From Bradyrhizobium sp. CCGUVB1N3 (GTDB taxonomy: Bacteria > Pseudomonadota > Alphaproteobacteria > Rhizobiales > Xanthobacteraceae), in the NCBI RefSeq assembly GCF_024199925.1, contig NZ_JANADR010000001.1, positions 868,001 through 932,000 on the forward strand: DNA of 64,000 nucleotides, read 5' to 3'. A model generated the notes under the pieces. The model made no database searches, had not been told where the DNA came from, and saw nothing but the letters and a program-made list of their open reading frames with translations. The position numbers and the translations under genes were made by a program. Below are positions 17,044-27,195 of this stretch, in pieces (position 1 is the first letter of the stretch; each line of letters starts with the position of its first letter).

Positions 17044-17466
17044 ATGGCGATTGAACGCACCTTCTCGATCATCAAGCCCGACGCGACCGAGCGTAACCTG
17101 ACCGGCGCGGTCAACGCCGTGATCGAGAAGGCCGGCCTGCGCGTCGTCGCCCAGAAGCGCATCCGCATGACCAAGGGCCAGGCCGAGACCTTCTATGCCG
17201 TGCACAAGGCCCGTCCGTTTTTCGGCGAGCTCGTCGAGTTCATGACCTCCGGCCCCGTGGTCGTGCAGGTGCTGGAAGGCGAGGGCGCGATCGCCAAGTA
17301 CCGCGAGGCGATGGGCGCGACCGACCCGTCGAAGGCCGCCGACGGCACCATCCGCAAGCTCTACGCCAAGTCGATCGGCGAGAATTCGGTGCATGGTTCC
17401 GACGCCCCCGAGACGGCCGTGATCGAGATCGCCCAGTTCTTCTCGGGCAACGAGATCGTCGGCTGA
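17044..17466 (+). CDS. ndk: Nucleoside diphosphate kinase
   Basis: Transfers the gamma phosphate between nucleoside triphosphates and diphosphates through a phosphohistidine, maintaining NTP and dNTP pools in the cytosol. The 140-aa sequence is a standard Ndk: [19 protein letters not shown] at the N-terminus and catalytic H117 within [12 protein letters not shown]. An AAGGA site lies about eight bases upstream. terC follows after 15 bp on the same strand and may be cotranscribed. Confidence 0.98.
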   Translation: MAIERTFSIIKPDATERNLTGAVNAVIEKAGLRVVAQKRIRMTKGQAETFYAVHKARPFFGELVEFMTSGPVVVQVLEGEGAIAKYREAMGATDPSKAADGTIRKLYAKSIGENSVHGSDAPETAVIEIAQFFSGNEIVG

Positions 17467-17481
17467 TCGGAAGGACGCATT

Positions 17482-18342
17482 GTGAACTGGCTCTGGCAGA
17501 TATTCGACCCCGCCACGCTCGGGTCGTTCTTCACCCAGTTCCGCAATGAAATGGCCGAGCCGGCCTTCTGGGTCGCGGTCGGCAAGATCATCTGGATCAA
17601 CATCCTGCTCTCCGGCGACAACGCGCTGGTGATTGCGCTTGCATGCCGCGGCCTGAAGCCGCGGCATCGGCTATGGGGCATGGTGCTCGGTGCGGGAGCG
17701 GCGGTGCTGCTGCGCATCGTCTTCACCGGCATCGTCGCGAGCCTGATGGCGCTGCCGTACCTCAAGCTGGTCGGCGGCCTGGCGCTGATCGTGATCGCCG
17801 CAAAACTGCTGGTGCCGGAAAACGAGGACGAGGACGACGTCGCCTCGGCCTCGCATCTATGGCAGGCGGTGCAGATCGTCGTTGTCGCCGACATCATCAT
17901 GAGTCTGGACAACGTCATCGCGGTCGCAGCCGCCGCCAATGGCAGCGTGCCGCTCCTGGTGCTCGGCCTTGCCATCAGCGTGCCGCTGATCGTCGCCGGC
18001 GCCGCGCTGATCATGGCGCTGCTGTCAAAACTGCCGATCCTGGTCTGGGCCGGCGCGGCGCTGCTCGGCTGGATCGCCGGCGAGGTGATCGCGACCGATC
18101 CGGGCGTCGAACCGACGCTGCATGCGCTGTCCGACGGTCGATTCGGCGCGTCCCTGGATTCGCTGCTCGCAGGCTTGCGCATCCCGCCGCCATTTGCCCA
18201 TGGCGGGGCCGGCGCCGAATATCTCTGCGCCGTGCTCGGCGTCATCGTCGTGCTGGTCGTCGGCTATATCTGGCGGCGGCGCAGCCTGCATGTCGCGGCG
18301 CTCGAAGCCTCCGAGCGCCACGCCAAGGTGTCGGCGGAGTAG
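17482..18342 (+). CDS. TerC-family integral membrane protein
   Basis: A 286-aa membrane protein of the TerC/YjbE family, linked to metal-ion (often manganese) homeostasis or export. The two paired acidic motifs of the family are visible: LSGDNALVIALACRG near residues 33-47 and MSLDNVIAVAAAANG near 140-154, each in a membrane helix. An acidic loop (ENEDEDDV) separates the halves. A long cytosolic or periplasmic stretch (about 195-240) precedes the last helix. Substrate is unproven. It lies 15 bp after ndk. Confidence 0.85.
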   Translation: MNWLWQIFDPATLGSFFTQFRNEMAEPAFWVAVGKIIWINILLSGDNALVIALACRGLKPRHRLWGMVLGAGAAVLLRIVFTGIVASLMALPYLKLVGGLALIVIAAKLLVPENEDEDDVASASHLWQAVQIVVVADIIMSLDNVIAVAAAANGSVPLLVLGLAISVPLIVAGAALIMALLSKLPILVWAGAALLGWIAGEVIATDPGVEPTLHALSDGRFGASLDSLLAGLRIPPPFAHGGAGAEYLCAVLGVIVVLVVGYIWRRRSLHVAALEASERHAKVSAE

Positions 18343-18413
18343 TTGCGCCCCTAAGCAATGGGATGCGGCAGCGACTCAAGAACTCAGACTCCGAACTCCA
18401 TGTCGTCACGCTT

Positions 18414-19307
18414 CTAGAATTTCGCGGCGGTTTCGCTTGAGAGCCACTGCTCGAAGGCCTGAGCTGCCGGGCTCGACTCGTCGTTCAAGGCTATGAGGTA
18501 GGGATCGAGCGGTCGGCTCAGTCTTGGCAGCACGTGACACAGCCGGTTCGATGCGATGTCATGAGCGACCAGGCTGGCGGGCCCAACAGCTATTCCCAAT
18601 CCATCCGCTGCCGCCCGCAGGGCGAAGTCGAGGTGATCAAACCGCATTTCGTCGGCGGGATGGATCCACCCAACCCCGGCGAAGCTGAGCAATTCGTGCC
18701 AATCGTTGGCTCGCGTCTCGCTATGAAGGAAGACATGGCGTGTCAGGTCTTCGGGCTTTTCGACAGGGGAGGCCTCCAGCAGCGATGGTGCGGTGACGAG
18801 ATATGCATGATCGGCCATGAAAGGGCGCGGCTTAAGATAGGATGGCCAGCCGGCCCTCGTCCGACGAATGACGACGTCAAAGCCGTCGCGGCCCAGGCGC
18901 GCCGGCTCTTCCGAACTGGTGAAGATTTGCGGTGCGATGTGAGGATGTTTGCGGATGAAGCCCGGCAGTTGGGGAATGAGCCACCGCGCCGCGAAACTCG
19001 CTCGGACGTTGATGCGTAGGCCTGAAATGGGAGCGAGGCGAGCGACCGCGACGGCTGTCGCCGCGATGCGCTCAAGCGCGGGCGCAAACCCTGCGAAGAG
19101 TTGCCGTCCAGCGGGGGTCAGGCTTACTTGGCGGGTCTCTCTGACGAAGAGCTGTACGGCGAGATGCTCTTCCAGCTGCTTGATCTGACGGCTGACAGCC
19201 CCATGAGTGACGCCCAATTCGGTCGCCGCGAGCGTAAAGCTCGCATGTCTGGCTGCGGCTACGAAGGCACGCACCGCATTTAAAGGAGGGAGGCGGACGT
19301 TGGTCAT
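18414..19307 (-). CDS. LysR family transcriptional regulator (GcvA-like)
   Basis: A 297-aa LysR regulator. The N-terminal winged helix (about 5-65) contains LPPLNAVRAFVAAARHASFT and LGVTHGAVSRQIKQLEEHL, a GcvA-type pattern; the remainder is the two-lobed periplasmic-binding-like inducer domain (about 90-290). Targets cannot be named. It diverges from a HAD phosphatase/PaiB-like pair, which it may regulate from the 131-bp gap. Confidence 0.92.
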   Translation of the reverse strand: MTNVRLPPLNAVRAFVAAARHASFTLAATELGVTHGAVSRQIKQLEEHLAVQLFVRETRQVSLTPAGRQLFAGFAPALERIAATAVAVARLAPISGLRINVRASFAARWLIPQLPGFIRKHPHIAPQIFTSSEEPARLGRDGFDVVIRRTRAGWPSYLKPRPFMADHAYLVTAPSLLEASPVEKPEDLTRHVFLHSETRANDWHELLSFAGVGWIHPADEMRFDHLDFALRAAADGLGIAVGPASLVAHDIASNRLCHVLPRLSRPLDPYLIALNDESSPAAQAFEQWLSSETAAKF

Positions 19308-19438
19308 GCGTGAGTTTCCATCACGCGTACATCTCAGATTTGCTCGCTTGTTGCCATCGCTTTCTCGAGCTATCCGCGTTGAGGTACGTTAAATTTTTTC
19401 ACCGATTAACCTGATCGATGAGCCCAAAGCGGAATTCC

Positions 19439-20068
19439 ATGGCTGAAAAAATAGAACTGATCCTGTTCGACATGGACAACGTCCTGTGTACCTACGACAG
19501 GCATGCTCGTGCCGCGCGATTGGCCGAAATCTCCGGCAATACGGCGGAGAACATCTATCAAGCCATATGGGATAGCGGGTTCGAGCAGTTGGGCGACGAC
19601 GGCACACTGTCGCGTCGAGAATATCTTGGCGCCTTTGGCGATCGGATTGGCCATTCTCTGAGCCTTGCTGAATGGCTCGACGCACGTCGAACGTCCATGA
19701 AGCCAAATCACGCGATGCTCGGGGTCGTCGATCACCTGCGTAGATCCGTCGACGTGGCCGTTCTCACGAACAACACGGAACTGGTCGTGGATCACATCGA
19801 TCTTCTCTGCCCAGAACTCCGACCGCTGTTTGGCTCACGACTGTACGCGTCGGCTCGATTTCGTGCGGCGAAGCCTGATGTTGCCTGTTATCGACGATGC
19901 CTCGCTGAGTTGGGCGTAAGATCGGAAGCAGTCTTGTTCATCGACGATCTTGCGGAAAACATAGCGGGAGCGAATGCGGCCGGTCTCCATAGCCACCATT
20001 TTACAACTGTCGAGGGATTCCAGGCAGAGTTGAAGCGCTATGGGATTCTGTCTTCGGGGGCAGATTGA
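19439..20068 (+). CDS. HAD-IA family hydrolase
   Basis: A 209-aa phosphatase/dehalogenase-type HAD enzyme, probably cytosolic. Motif I is FDMDNVL (nucleophile D11, D13), motif II lies near VAVLTNN, a catalytic Lys is in RAAKPDVACY, and motif IV is LFIDDLAEN. The Asn after the second Asp, where many phosphatases have Gly-Thr, is seen in several HAD-IA subgroups. I prefer ATG 19439 (GCGGA nearby) to the in-frame ATG 19418. Its stop overlaps the next start (TGATG), so translation is coupled to the PaiB-like gene. Confidence 0.85.
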   Translation: MAEKIELILFDMDNVLCTYDRHARAARLAEISGNTAENIYQAIWDSGFEQLGDDGTLSRREYLGAFGDRIGHSLSLAEWLDARRTSMKPNHAMLGVVDHLRRSVDVAVLTNNTELVVDHIDLLCPELRPLFGSRLYASARFRAAKPDVACYRRCLAELGVRSEAVLFIDDLAENIAGANAAGLHSHHFTTVEGFQAELKRYGILSSGAD

Positions 20069-20685
20069 TGCTCTTGCGGCAATGTTGGGCCATGTCCACG
20101 GAGGAGACGCTAGATTTTATCGACTTGGATCCTTGGGCCCTGCTGGTGTGCAACGGCAAGGAGACGCCCCTTGTCACCGCAATTCCCCTGTTGCTGGATC
20201 GAAGTCGCGGCAAATTAGGGACCTTGGTGGGGCATATCGCCCGGGCCAATCCACAGGCTTCGGCGATCAACAACGGTCTCCGCGTGCTGACTTTATTTCA
20301 GGGGCCGCGCGCTTACGTGAGTCCGAGCTGGTATCCGGCCCGCGACATGGCGCCCACGATGTATCACGTCATGGTGGAAGCCGAAGGCGACATCTCGTTG
20401 CAAGACCAAGGAACCGCGCGGCGATGGATTGACCTGCTGACGAGGCGATATGAAACAGGCCGTTCCGAACAATGGACCATGGGTGAACTGCCCGAAGACG
20501 GCATCGCCCGGCGGATGACCATGATTGTTGGTTTTGAGGTGGCGATCACGACGTTAAGAGGCAAAGCCAAGCTCGGCCAGGACGAACCGCGAAATGATGC
20601 TCTATCTGTGGCCTCGAAGCTCGATGCCTCGGGGATGCGGGGTGACCAGCGTTTGGCTGCTTGGATCAGGAAAAAGAATCCCTAG
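20068..20685 (+). CDS. FMN-binding PaiB-like protein
   Basis: A 205-aa protein of the FMN-binding negative transcriptional regulator family (PaiB/Bacillus and relatives), built on the split-barrel flavin fold. Typical segments are DPWALLVCNG, PLLLDRSRGKLGTLVGHIAR and the YVSPSWYP motif (near residue 84). The ATG at 20068 overlaps the preceding stop and has GGGGG upstream. Whether it regulates transcription or acts as an oxidoreductase is not decided by sequence. It is coupled to the HAD hydrolase. Confidence 0.85.
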   Translation: MLLRQCWAMSTEETLDFIDLDPWALLVCNGKETPLVTAIPLLLDRSRGKLGTLVGHIARANPQASAINNGLRVLTLFQGPRAYVSPSWYPARDMAPTMYHVMVEAEGDISLQDQGTARRWIDLLTRRYETGRSEQWTMGELPEDGIARRMTMIVGFEVAITTLRGKAKLGQDEPRNDALSVASKLDASGMRGDQRLAAWIRKKNP

Positions 20686-20788
20686 GCAACCAGTGCAAAG
20701 CCGGCAGGGTCGTATCCGTTCCTGCGATGAGCTGTCGGCATTGGCCGGCACTGCGTGCGCTTCGCCTTCGCGCGATGGTCGCCGCGCA

Positions 20789-22291
20789 TCAACGCCTGAC
20801 GATTGACCCCGAGCGGCCGACCAGGCGGGCGAGCTGCTTGAAGCGGCCGCCGACGCGGTCGGCGACGAGATCGCCGAGGCGGTGCTCGAACACCAGCATC
20901 AGCTTGCGACCCTGGCTGCGGAAATGCGTGGCCGGCAGCACGCCGGGCCGGGCCGCCGAGATCAGATGCGCGACGCGGAACGCCGCCCCCAGAAGGCGCG
21001 CGCGCTCGAGATGCGCGGGCGAGAGCAGCTCCTGCATCGTCAGCGGCGGCTGGTTCTCGTCGCTCAAACCGGCATAACGATAGAACACCGACAGGCCGAC
21101 AAAGGCGCGGCCCTCGTGGCTGACTGCGCCGAAATTGCCGTTGACCACGAGGCTCAGCGTCTGCTCGCCGCGGTGGTCGGGATGGACGCGCCAGCCGATG
21201 TCGGAGAGCAGGCACGCGGTGTGCCGCAGCCTGCGGTCCTCCTCGGTCTCGCGCAGCTTCACCACGCGCACGAAGCGGTCGGTCCATTCCATCAGCTCGC
21301 GGGCATGGCGCGCCGAGCGTGACATCAGCTGGTTCAGCTCTTCCGCTGCGCAGATCAATCCATCCTTGGCGCGCTCGGCTTCCGACAGCTTCTCGTGCAG
21401 CAGGCCTTCGCGCACGCCGAAAGTCGAGAACACGATCGTCTTCGGCTGTGCGACGCGGATGATGTGCTCGAGCACCAGCGCGGCATAGGCGAGGAGAGGC
21501 CGCCGCGCGTCGGCGACCAATTCGATGTCGGCTAGCATGTCGGACGCAGCCAGGCGCCGCAGTCGTCGTGCGAAATCCAGCGCATCCGCAGCCGGTATGG
21601 AATAGCCGTGCATCACCTGGAGCGGATAGCCGCTCTGGATGATGTGGATGCGCGCGAGCGCTCGCCACGTACCGCCGACCGCATAGAAGGTGCGGCCGTG
21701 CCCGGCCTTGAGCTGCGCTACGGCGTCGAGTTCCTCGCGCACGATGCGGTCGGCGCGTTTCAGCGATTTGTGCGCGAGATCCTGCAAGGCGAGCCCGCCG
21801 AGCGGCAGCGTCACGCCGCTGCGCACGCTGTTGCGGTGGACCTCGACGAGCTCCAGCGAGCCGCCGCCGAGATCGCCGACGATGCCGTCGGGGTGATGAA
21901 TGCCGGAGACGACGCCGAGCGCCGAAAGCCGCGCCTCGCGCGGGCCCGACAGGATCTCGATCTTCACGGCGCAGATGCGCTCAGCCTTGGCGATGAAGTC
22001 GGGGCCGTTGGAGGCGTCGCGGCACGCAGCCGTCGCGATCGCAAAGACGCGCCCGACCTGCATCACGCGACAGAGCGCGCGAAAGCGTTTGAGCGAGGTC
22101 AACGCCTTGTCGACCGCGTCAGGCGCGAGCAGACCCGTGCTCTGCACCTCGCGGCCGAGGCCGCAGAGGGTCTTCTCGTTGAAGATCGGAATGAGGCTCC
22201 GCGCCAGCGCCTCGTAGACGACGAGACGGACCGAGTTGGAGCCGATATCGATCACCGCGACGCTTGCGCCACGTTTGCGCGGCCGCGTCAC
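20789..22291 (-). CDS. ppx: Exopolyphosphatase / Ppx-GppA phosphatase
   Basis: Degrades polyphosphate or pppGpp from the chain end. The 500-aa protein has the ASKHA-fold motifs: VAVIDIGSNSVRLVVYE at the N-terminus (about 10-26) and the GDLGGGSLELVEV phosphate loop near residues 135-147. A C-terminal HD-like helical region follows. It lies 15 bp downstream of ppk in the same direction, so synthesis and breakdown of polyphosphate are probably encoded in one transcript. Activity on pppGpp versus polyphosphate is not resolved by sequence. Confidence 0.93.
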   Translation of the reverse strand: MTRPRKRGASVAVIDIGSNSVRLVVYEALARSLIPIFNEKTLCGLGREVQSTGLLAPDAVDKALTSLKRFRALCRVMQVGRVFAIATAACRDASNGPDFIAKAERICAVKIEILSGPREARLSALGVVSGIHHPDGIVGDLGGGSLELVEVHRNSVRSGVTLPLGGLALQDLAHKSLKRADRIVREELDAVAQLKAGHGRTFYAVGGTWRALARIHIIQSGYPLQVMHGYSIPAADALDFARRLRRLAASDMLADIELVADARRPLLAYAALVLEHIIRVAQPKTIVFSTFGVREGLLHEKLSEAERAKDGLICAAEELNQLMSRSARHARELMEWTDRFVRVVKLRETEEDRRLRHTACLLSDIGWRVHPDHRGEQTLSLVVNGNFGAVSHEGRAFVGLSVFYRYAGLSDENQPPLTMQELLSPAHLERARLLGAAFRVAHLISAARPGVLPATHFRSQGRKLMLVFEHRLGDLVADRVGGRFKQLARLVGRSGSIVRR

Positions 22292-22306
22292 GGCATCAAT
22301 CCCCGA

Positions 22307-24511
22307 TCAGGACTGATGACGTTCGTTCCGGCGCGTGAGACGCCGCGGCGAGGATTCCTTGAGCGACTTTCCACGGCCAGACAGACTCGGATTTGTCATG
22401 AAGTAGTTGTGCACGTTGAAAGGCTCCTCGCCTTTCGCGGCCTTCATACGCGTTGACGATCCATCGGGCAACAATTGCCAGCTCTGCTCATTGTCCTTCA
22501 GGTTAGCGACCATGATCTGTTCGAGAACCTGCTGATGTACCGTCGGATTTTGCAGCGGGCACAGCACCTCGACGCGGCGGTCGAGATTGCGCGGCATCAT
22601 GTCGGCTGACGAGATATACACAGCCGCTTTCGTGCTCGGCAGGCCCTGGCCCATGCCAAAACAGTAGATTCGGCCGTGCTCGAGGAAGCGCCCGATGATC
22701 GACTTGACGCGGATGTTCTCCGACAGACCGGGGATGCCCGGCCGCAGGCAGCAGATACCGCGCACCACGAGCTCGACCTGGACGCCGGCTTGAGACGCCT
22801 CATAGAGCGCGTCGATGATATCGGGATCGACCAGGGCGTTCATCTTCATCCAGACCGCGCCGGTCCGGCCGTGGCGTGCATGCGCGGTCTCACCCTGGAT
22901 GTGCTCGATGATGCGCTTGCGCAGCGTCAGCGGCGACACCGCCATCTTGTCGAGATCGCTCGGTGCGGCATAGCCGGTGATGAAGTTGAACACGCGGGCG
23001 GCGTCGCGGCCGATGGTCGGGTCCGAAGTGAAGTAGGACAGATCGGTGTAGATGCGCGCGGTCACCGGATGGTAGTTGCCCGTGCCGGTGTGAACATAGG
23101 TGGTGAGGCTGCCGCCCTCGCGGCGCACGACCATCGAGAGTTTTGCGTGCGTCTTGAGTTCGAGGAAGCCGTAGACGACCTGTACGCCGGCGCGCTCGAG
23201 GTCGCGTGCCCAGCGGATATTGGCTTCCTCGTCGAAGCGCGCCTTGAGCTCGATCAGCGCGGTGACGGACTTGCCGGCCTCGGCGGCCTCGGCCAGCGCG
23301 CGTACGATCGGCGAGTTGTTGGAGGTGCGGTACAGCGTCTGCTTGATCGCGACGACGTCGGGGTCGCGTGTGGCTTGCTGGAGGAACTGCACGACGACGT
23401 CGAAGGATTCGTAGGGGTGATGGACGATGAGATCCTTCTGCCGGATCGCGGCGAAGATGTCGCCGCCATGCTCGCGCACGCGCTCGGGATGGCGGGGCAC
23501 GTAAGGGGTGAATTCGAGGTCGGGGCGATCGAGGCGGGTGAGCTGCGACAGCTCGTTCATGGCAAGCACGCCGTCGACCAGGAACACTTCGTCGTCGGCC
23601 GCAGAAAGAGCGTGCTGCACGAAGCTGCGCAGCTGTTCGGGCGTCTTGGCGTCGACCTCGAGCCGGATCACCGATCCGCGGCGGCGGCGCTTCAACGCGG
23701 TCTCGAACACGCGCACGAGGTCTTCGGCCTCTTCCTCGATTTCCATTTCGGAGTCGCGGATGATGCGGAAGGCGCCCTGGCCGTGGAGGTTGTAGCCGGG
23801 GAACAGGCGGTTGATGAACAGGGCGGTCATCTGTTCCAGCGAGATCAGTCGCACTACGCCATCGGCGGGCAAGCGGACGAAGCGGTCGATCTTGCCGGGC
23901 ATGCGGATCAGCGCGTTCATCTGCTTGCCGTCTGCGGCGCGCGTGAGCTGCAGCGCGATGGTGAAACCCAGGCTCGGAATGAACGGGAAGGGGTGAGCGG
24001 GATCGATTGCGAGCGGAGTGAGCAAGGGAAAGACGTTGTGGAGGAAGTGGTCCTCGAGCCAGCTCTTCTCCGCCTTGGTGACGTCCTTGCCGTCGACCAG
24101 CACGATGCCGACGTCGGCGAGCGTGGCGCGCAGATCGCGCCAGATCGCCTGCTGGTCACTTGCGAGCTGCGAGACGGTGCGGTTGATCAGCGCGAGCTGC
24201 TCGGACGGGGTCAGGCCGTCGGGGCTGCGCTCGGGGATGCCCTCGCGGACCTGCGCCTTGATGCCGGCGACGCGGACCATGAAGAACTCATCAAGGTTAT
24301 TTGCCGAAATCGACAGGAATCGCACCCGCTCCAGCACCGGGTGGTGGGGATTGACCGATTCCTCCAGGACCCGGCGGTTGAAATGCAGCCAGGAAAGCTC
24401 GCGATTGATGAATCGCTCGGGGCTCGTTGCGATCGCCGGCAGGGCCGTCGCTTCTGGTTCTTTTTCTTTGATTTCAATAGCTTGCGCGGAGTCCATGAGA
24501 AGTCGATCCAT
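22307..24511 (-). CDS. ppk: Polyphosphate kinase 1
   Basis: Reversibly polymerises the gamma phosphate of ATP into polyphosphate. The 734-aa enzyme has the PPK1 N domain ([19 protein letters not shown]), the head domain and two PLD-like catalytic domains; the phosphoacceptor His is in [12 protein letters not shown] start at ATG 24511 ([10 protein letters not shown]); ATG 24496 is possible, while the open frame upstream to 24616 overlaps the Pho box and is unlikely. ppx follows after 15 bp. A candidate Pho box 60 bp upstream suggests induction in phosphate starvation. Confidence 0.94.
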   Translation of the reverse strand: MDRLLMDSAQAIEIKEKEPEATALPAIATSPERFINRELSWLHFNRRVLEESVNPHHPVLERVRFLSISANNLDEFFMVRVAGIKAQVREGIPERSPDGLTPSEQLALINRTVSQLASDQQAIWRDLRATLADVGIVLVDGKDVTKAEKSWLEDHFLHNVFPLLTPLAIDPAHPFPFIPSLGFTIALQLTRAADGKQMNALIRMPGKIDRFVRLPADGVVRLISLEQMTALFINRLFPGYNLHGQGAFRIIRDSEMEIEEEAEDLVRVFETALKRRRRGSVIRLEVDAKTPEQLRSFVQHALSAADDEVFLVDGVLAMNELSQLTRLDRPDLEFTPYVPRHPERVREHGGDIFAAIRQKDLIVHHPYESFDVVVQFLQQATRDPDVVAIKQTLYRTSNNSPIVRALAEAAEAGKSVTALIELKARFDEEANIRWARDLERAGVQVVYGFLELKTHAKLSMVVRREGGSLTTYVHTGTGNYHPVTARIYTDLSYFTSDPTIGRDAARVFNFITGYAAPSDLDKMAVSPLTLRKRIIEHIQGETAHARHGRTGAVWMKMNALVDPDIIDALYEASQAGVQVELVVRGICCLRPGIPGLSENIRVKSIIGRFLEHGRIYCFGMGQGLPSTKAAVYISSADMMPRNLDRRVEVLCPLQNPTVHQQVLEQIMVANLKDNEQSWQLLPDGSSTRMKAAKGEEPFNVHNYFMTNPSLSGRGKSLKESSPRRLTRRNERHQS

Positions 24512-24571
24512 CTTCTTTCGCCTCATCTTGCGACTTATGCGCAAAACCGGCGCAGAGCATGTGTTAGTGCG

Positions 24572-24589
24572 ATGACGTTTCGATGACAT
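24572..24589 (-). promoter_or_regulatory. Candidate Pho box upstream of ppk
   Basis: On the minus strand the sequence reads ATGTCAT-CGAA-ACGTCAT: two 7-bp direct repeats separated by 4 bp, the 11-bp period of PhoB boxes (consensus CTGTCAT-N4-CTGTCAT), with 6 of 7 and 5 of 7 matches. It lies 60 bp before the chosen ppk start, a sensible place for an activator. PhoB control of ppk is known in other bacteria. Confidence 0.6.
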
Positions 24590-24650
24590 TGATGTTCCGC
24601 CGCCCGGTGGCGTCAAGCGGCCGAGACGAACAAGGCCAAGCCGGGAGGGG

Positions 24651-25424
24651 TCAGGCGTGGCGCAGCAATTCGGCGGCCAGCGCCCGGGTCACGGGCCGGC
24701 CGAGCCGCAGGGCTTCGCTGTCAAGCAGCTCCACGGCCCGCCGTGCCGCTGCGGAGGAGCGCTCCAGGTGGGTCGCGAGATAGCTGACCACGCTCTCATC
24801 GACGCTCAACTGGCGGTCGGCACAGAACTTGACGATCAGGCCGCGGAACAGCTGGTCGTCCGGGGGCAGCAGCGACACCACGGGTACGGCGCGTAAGCGC
24901 GAGCGGAGGTCGCGCAGTTCGATCTCCAACGCCGCCGGGACCTCGCGGCCGGTGAGCAGGACGCAGGCCCCGTCCTCGCGCGCGAGGTTAAACAGATGGA
25001 AGAGCGCGCGCTCGTCAAAATCCTTCGATCTCAGATCCTCGACGACGAGCGCGCCCGTGGCGAGCGCCCCGGGCACGGCGGCCGCGGTCAATGCATTGGC
25101 AGTGGTGGAGCGGGCGCCGGCCTCTTCAGCCCAGATCGCGGCGAGGTGGCTCTTGCCTGAGCCTTCGGGGCCGGCAAGCCACATGATCCGGTTCGGCCAT
25201 TCGGGCCAGGCATTGATCAGGGCGAGACCGGCGGCGTTGGCAGGGCCTTCGAGAAAATTGTCCCGGCTCAGGCTTTCCGCATGCGGAAGCGAAAACGCCA
25301 GTTGTCGGGGATGAACGCGGCCTGCCACGCTTGCTTTGCTCCATGCCGGCGCGCCGGCTTCGTTTGAAGAGAATCGACGTATCGAGCGGGAGTTGGCCTT
25401 TTGCGGGGCCGCATCCCGGCTCAT
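24651..25424 (-). CDS. hdaA: HdaA-like regulatory inactivator of DnaA
   Basis: A DnaA-related AAA+ protein of 257 aa without the DNA-binding domain, the form of HdaA/Hda, which with the sliding clamp promotes hydrolysis of DnaA-bound ATP. Walker A is GPEGSGKSH (85-93) and a Walker B-like LVVEDL lies near 126. QLAFSLP at 41-47 resembles the clamp-binding motif. The ATG at 25424 overlaps the stop of the upstream phosphatidyltransferase gene (ATGA). The position next to ppk, CDP-alcohol transferase and purMN is conserved in alphaproteobacteria. The 40-residue N-terminal extension is slightly unusual. Confidence 0.87.
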   Translation of the reverse strand: MSRDAAPQKANSRSIRRFSSNEAGAPAWSKASVAGRVHPRQLAFSLPHAESLSRDNFLEGPANAAGLALINAWPEWPNRIMWLAGPEGSGKSHLAAIWAEEAGARSTTANALTAAAVPGALATGALVVEDLRSKDFDERALFHLFNLAREDGACVLLTGREVPAALEIELRDLRSRLRAVPVVSLLPPDDQLFRGLIVKFCADRQLSVDESVVSYLATHLERSSAAARRAVELLDSEALRLGRPVTRALAAELLRHA

Positions 25425-25963
25425 TTGGCCTCGATCGTGCTCATGTGCCGCAGCCACTCGACGAGATAGAGCGATACGGAGGAGAGCGTGAAGACCGTGA
25501 CGAGGCCCATCAGGATTATATCATAGGGGCCGGGCTTGAAGCCGAACGCGAGGGAGGCCAGCACCAACGCCGCATAGGCCACCTGGGCTGCAGTGTTGAG
25601 CTTCGACACCTTCGAGGGCTTCATCTCGACCGGCTTGTCGAACAGCCAGGAGACGATCACGGCGGCGACGATCATGATGTCGCGGGAAACCACCAGAATC
25701 ACGATCCAGCGCGGGATGTCGCCCCAGATGCCGAGCGCCAGATAGATCGAGACCAGCAGCGCCTTGTCGGCGAGCGGATCGAGCAGGGCGCCGAGCTCGC
25801 TCCTCATGTTGAAGCGCTTGGCCAAGAAGCCGTCGACGGCGTCGCTGATGCCGGCGATCAGGAAGACGGCGAACGCCACTTCCATTTGGCTCGACACGAT
25901 CGCCCAGACGATGATCGGGACCAGCATGATGCGGCCCAGGGTAATGATGTTTGGAATACTCAC
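25421..25963 (-). CDS. CDP-alcohol phosphatidyltransferase family protein
   Basis: An integral membrane enzyme, about 180 aa, transferring a phosphatidyl group from CDP-diacylglycerol to an alcohol, as in phosphatidylglycerophosphate or cardiolipin synthesis. The family motif D-G-x2-A-x9-G-x3-D-x3-D is read in DAVDGFLAKRF...LGALLDPLAD near residues 47-70, with Lys after the Ala. About five hydrophobic segments are present. I take GTG 25963 (VSIPNIITLGR, preceded by GGGAAG); longer readings reach 26104 and would overlap the purM promoter. PgsA-like is a reasonable guess. Confidence 0.88.
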   Translation of the reverse strand: MSIPNIITLGRIMLVPIIVWAIVSSQMEVAFAVFLIAGISDAVDGFLAKRFNMRSELGALLDPLADKALLVSIYLALGIWGDIPRWIVILVVSRDIMIVAAVIVSWLFDKPVEMKPSKVSKLNTAAQVAYAALVLASLAFGFKPGPYDIILMGLVTVFTLSSVSLYLVEWLRHMSTIEAK

Positions 25964-26116
25964 GCGGCGCTTCCCGGCACCCGGTCTGACCTCGAAACCG
26001 GCCCCTTGGAGGCTGAACCGGTTGATATCTACATAGTATAGCCTTAGGCCCCTTGCGAGCCATTGCGCAGCCCTCGAATTCGACGTAACCAGCCGCAAAT
26101 CCACTGGAAATCCGGC

Positions 26117-27190
26117 ATGACCGACCGCAAAAACGGCCTTACCTACGCCGATTCAGGCGTGGACATCGATGCGGGCAATCGCCTGGTCGACCTGATCAAG
26201 CCGATGGTGCGCGCCACCGCGCGTGCTGGCGCCGATGCCGAGATCGGCGGTTTTGGCGGCCTGTTCGACCTCAAGGCGGCCGGGTTCAAGGACCCGGTCC
26301 TGGTCGCCGCCACCGACGGTGTCGGCACCAAGGTCAAGATCGCCATCGAGACCGGCCTGCATGGCGGGATCGGCATCGATCTGGTCGCGATGAGTGTCAA
26401 CGACCTCGTGGTGCAGGGGGCCGAGCCGCTGTTCTTCCTCGACTATTTCGCATGCGGCAAGCTCGACCCCGAGGCCGCTGCGTCGATCGTCGCGGGCGTC
26501 GCCGAGGGTTGCCGCGAGTCGGGTTGTGCACTGATCGGGGGCGAGACCGCCGAGATGCCCGGCCTCTACAAGGACGGCGATTATGATCTCGCCGGGTTCG
26601 CGGTCGGCGCCGCCGAGCGGGGCACCCTGCTGCCGCGCAATGATATCGCCGCGGGCGATGCCGTGATTGGGCTGGCGTCCTCCGGCGTGCATTCCAACGG
26701 CTTCTCGCTGGTGCGCAAGATCGTTGAGCAGTCCGGCCTCGGCTTCGGGGCCCAGGCGCCCTTTGCGCCGGTCATGACGCTCGGCGGCGCGCTGCTCGCG
26801 CCGACCCGGCTCTACGTCAAATCCTGCCTGCGCGCGATCCGCGAGACCGGCGCGGTGAAGGGCCTTGCCCACATCACTGGCGGCGGCTTCACCGACAACA
26901 TTCCGCGCGTGCTGCCAAAGCATCTCGGCGTCGGAATCGATCTGGCGCGGTTGCCTGTGCTGCCGGTATTCAAATGGCTGGCGATGCAAGGCGGCATCGC
27001 CGAGCTCGAAATGCTGCGCACCTTCAACTGCGGCATCGGCATGATCGCGATCGTCGAGCCGGATGCCGCCGACAAGGTTATGCAAGTCCTCACCGATGCC
27101 GGCGAGACGGTGGCGCAGCTCGGCACTGTCATCCCGGCCGAGGGCGAGCATCGCGTCGTCTATAACGGCCACCTCGATCTGTCGCTGTAA
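26117..27190 (+). CDS. purM: Phosphoribosylformylglycinamidine cyclo-ligase
   Basis: Closes the imidazole ring of AIR in de novo purine synthesis, using ATP. The 357-aa protein shows the family's glycine-rich [20 protein letters not shown] and [20 protein letters not shown] segments. I use ATG 26117 ([20 protein letters not shown]); the upstream in-frame region lacks family sequence. purN follows six bases later. The gene diverges from the phosphatidyltransferase/hdaA/ppk run. Confidence 0.97.
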   Translation: MTDRKNGLTYADSGVDIDAGNRLVDLIKPMVRATARAGADAEIGGFGGLFDLKAAGFKDPVLVAATDGVGTKVKIAIETGLHGGIGIDLVAMSVNDLVVQGAEPLFFLDYFACGKLDPEAAASIVAGVAEGCRESGCALIGGETAEMPGLYKDGDYDLAGFAVGAAERGTLLPRNDIAAGDAVIGLASSGVHSNGFSLVRKIVEQSGLGFGAQAPFAPVMTLGGALLAPTRLYVKSCLRAIRETGAVKGLAHITGGGFTDNIPRVLPKHLGVGIDLARLPVLPVFKWLAMQGGIAELEMLRTFNCGIGMIAIVEPDAADKVMQVLTDAGETVAQLGTVIPAEGEHRVVYNGHLDLSL

Positions 27191-27195
27191 AACCG

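Noticed and set aside
22676..24586. A 636-aa open frame opposite ppk
   Set aside because: Complete overlap with the ppk catalytic domains; composition is that of a reverse-strand shadow.
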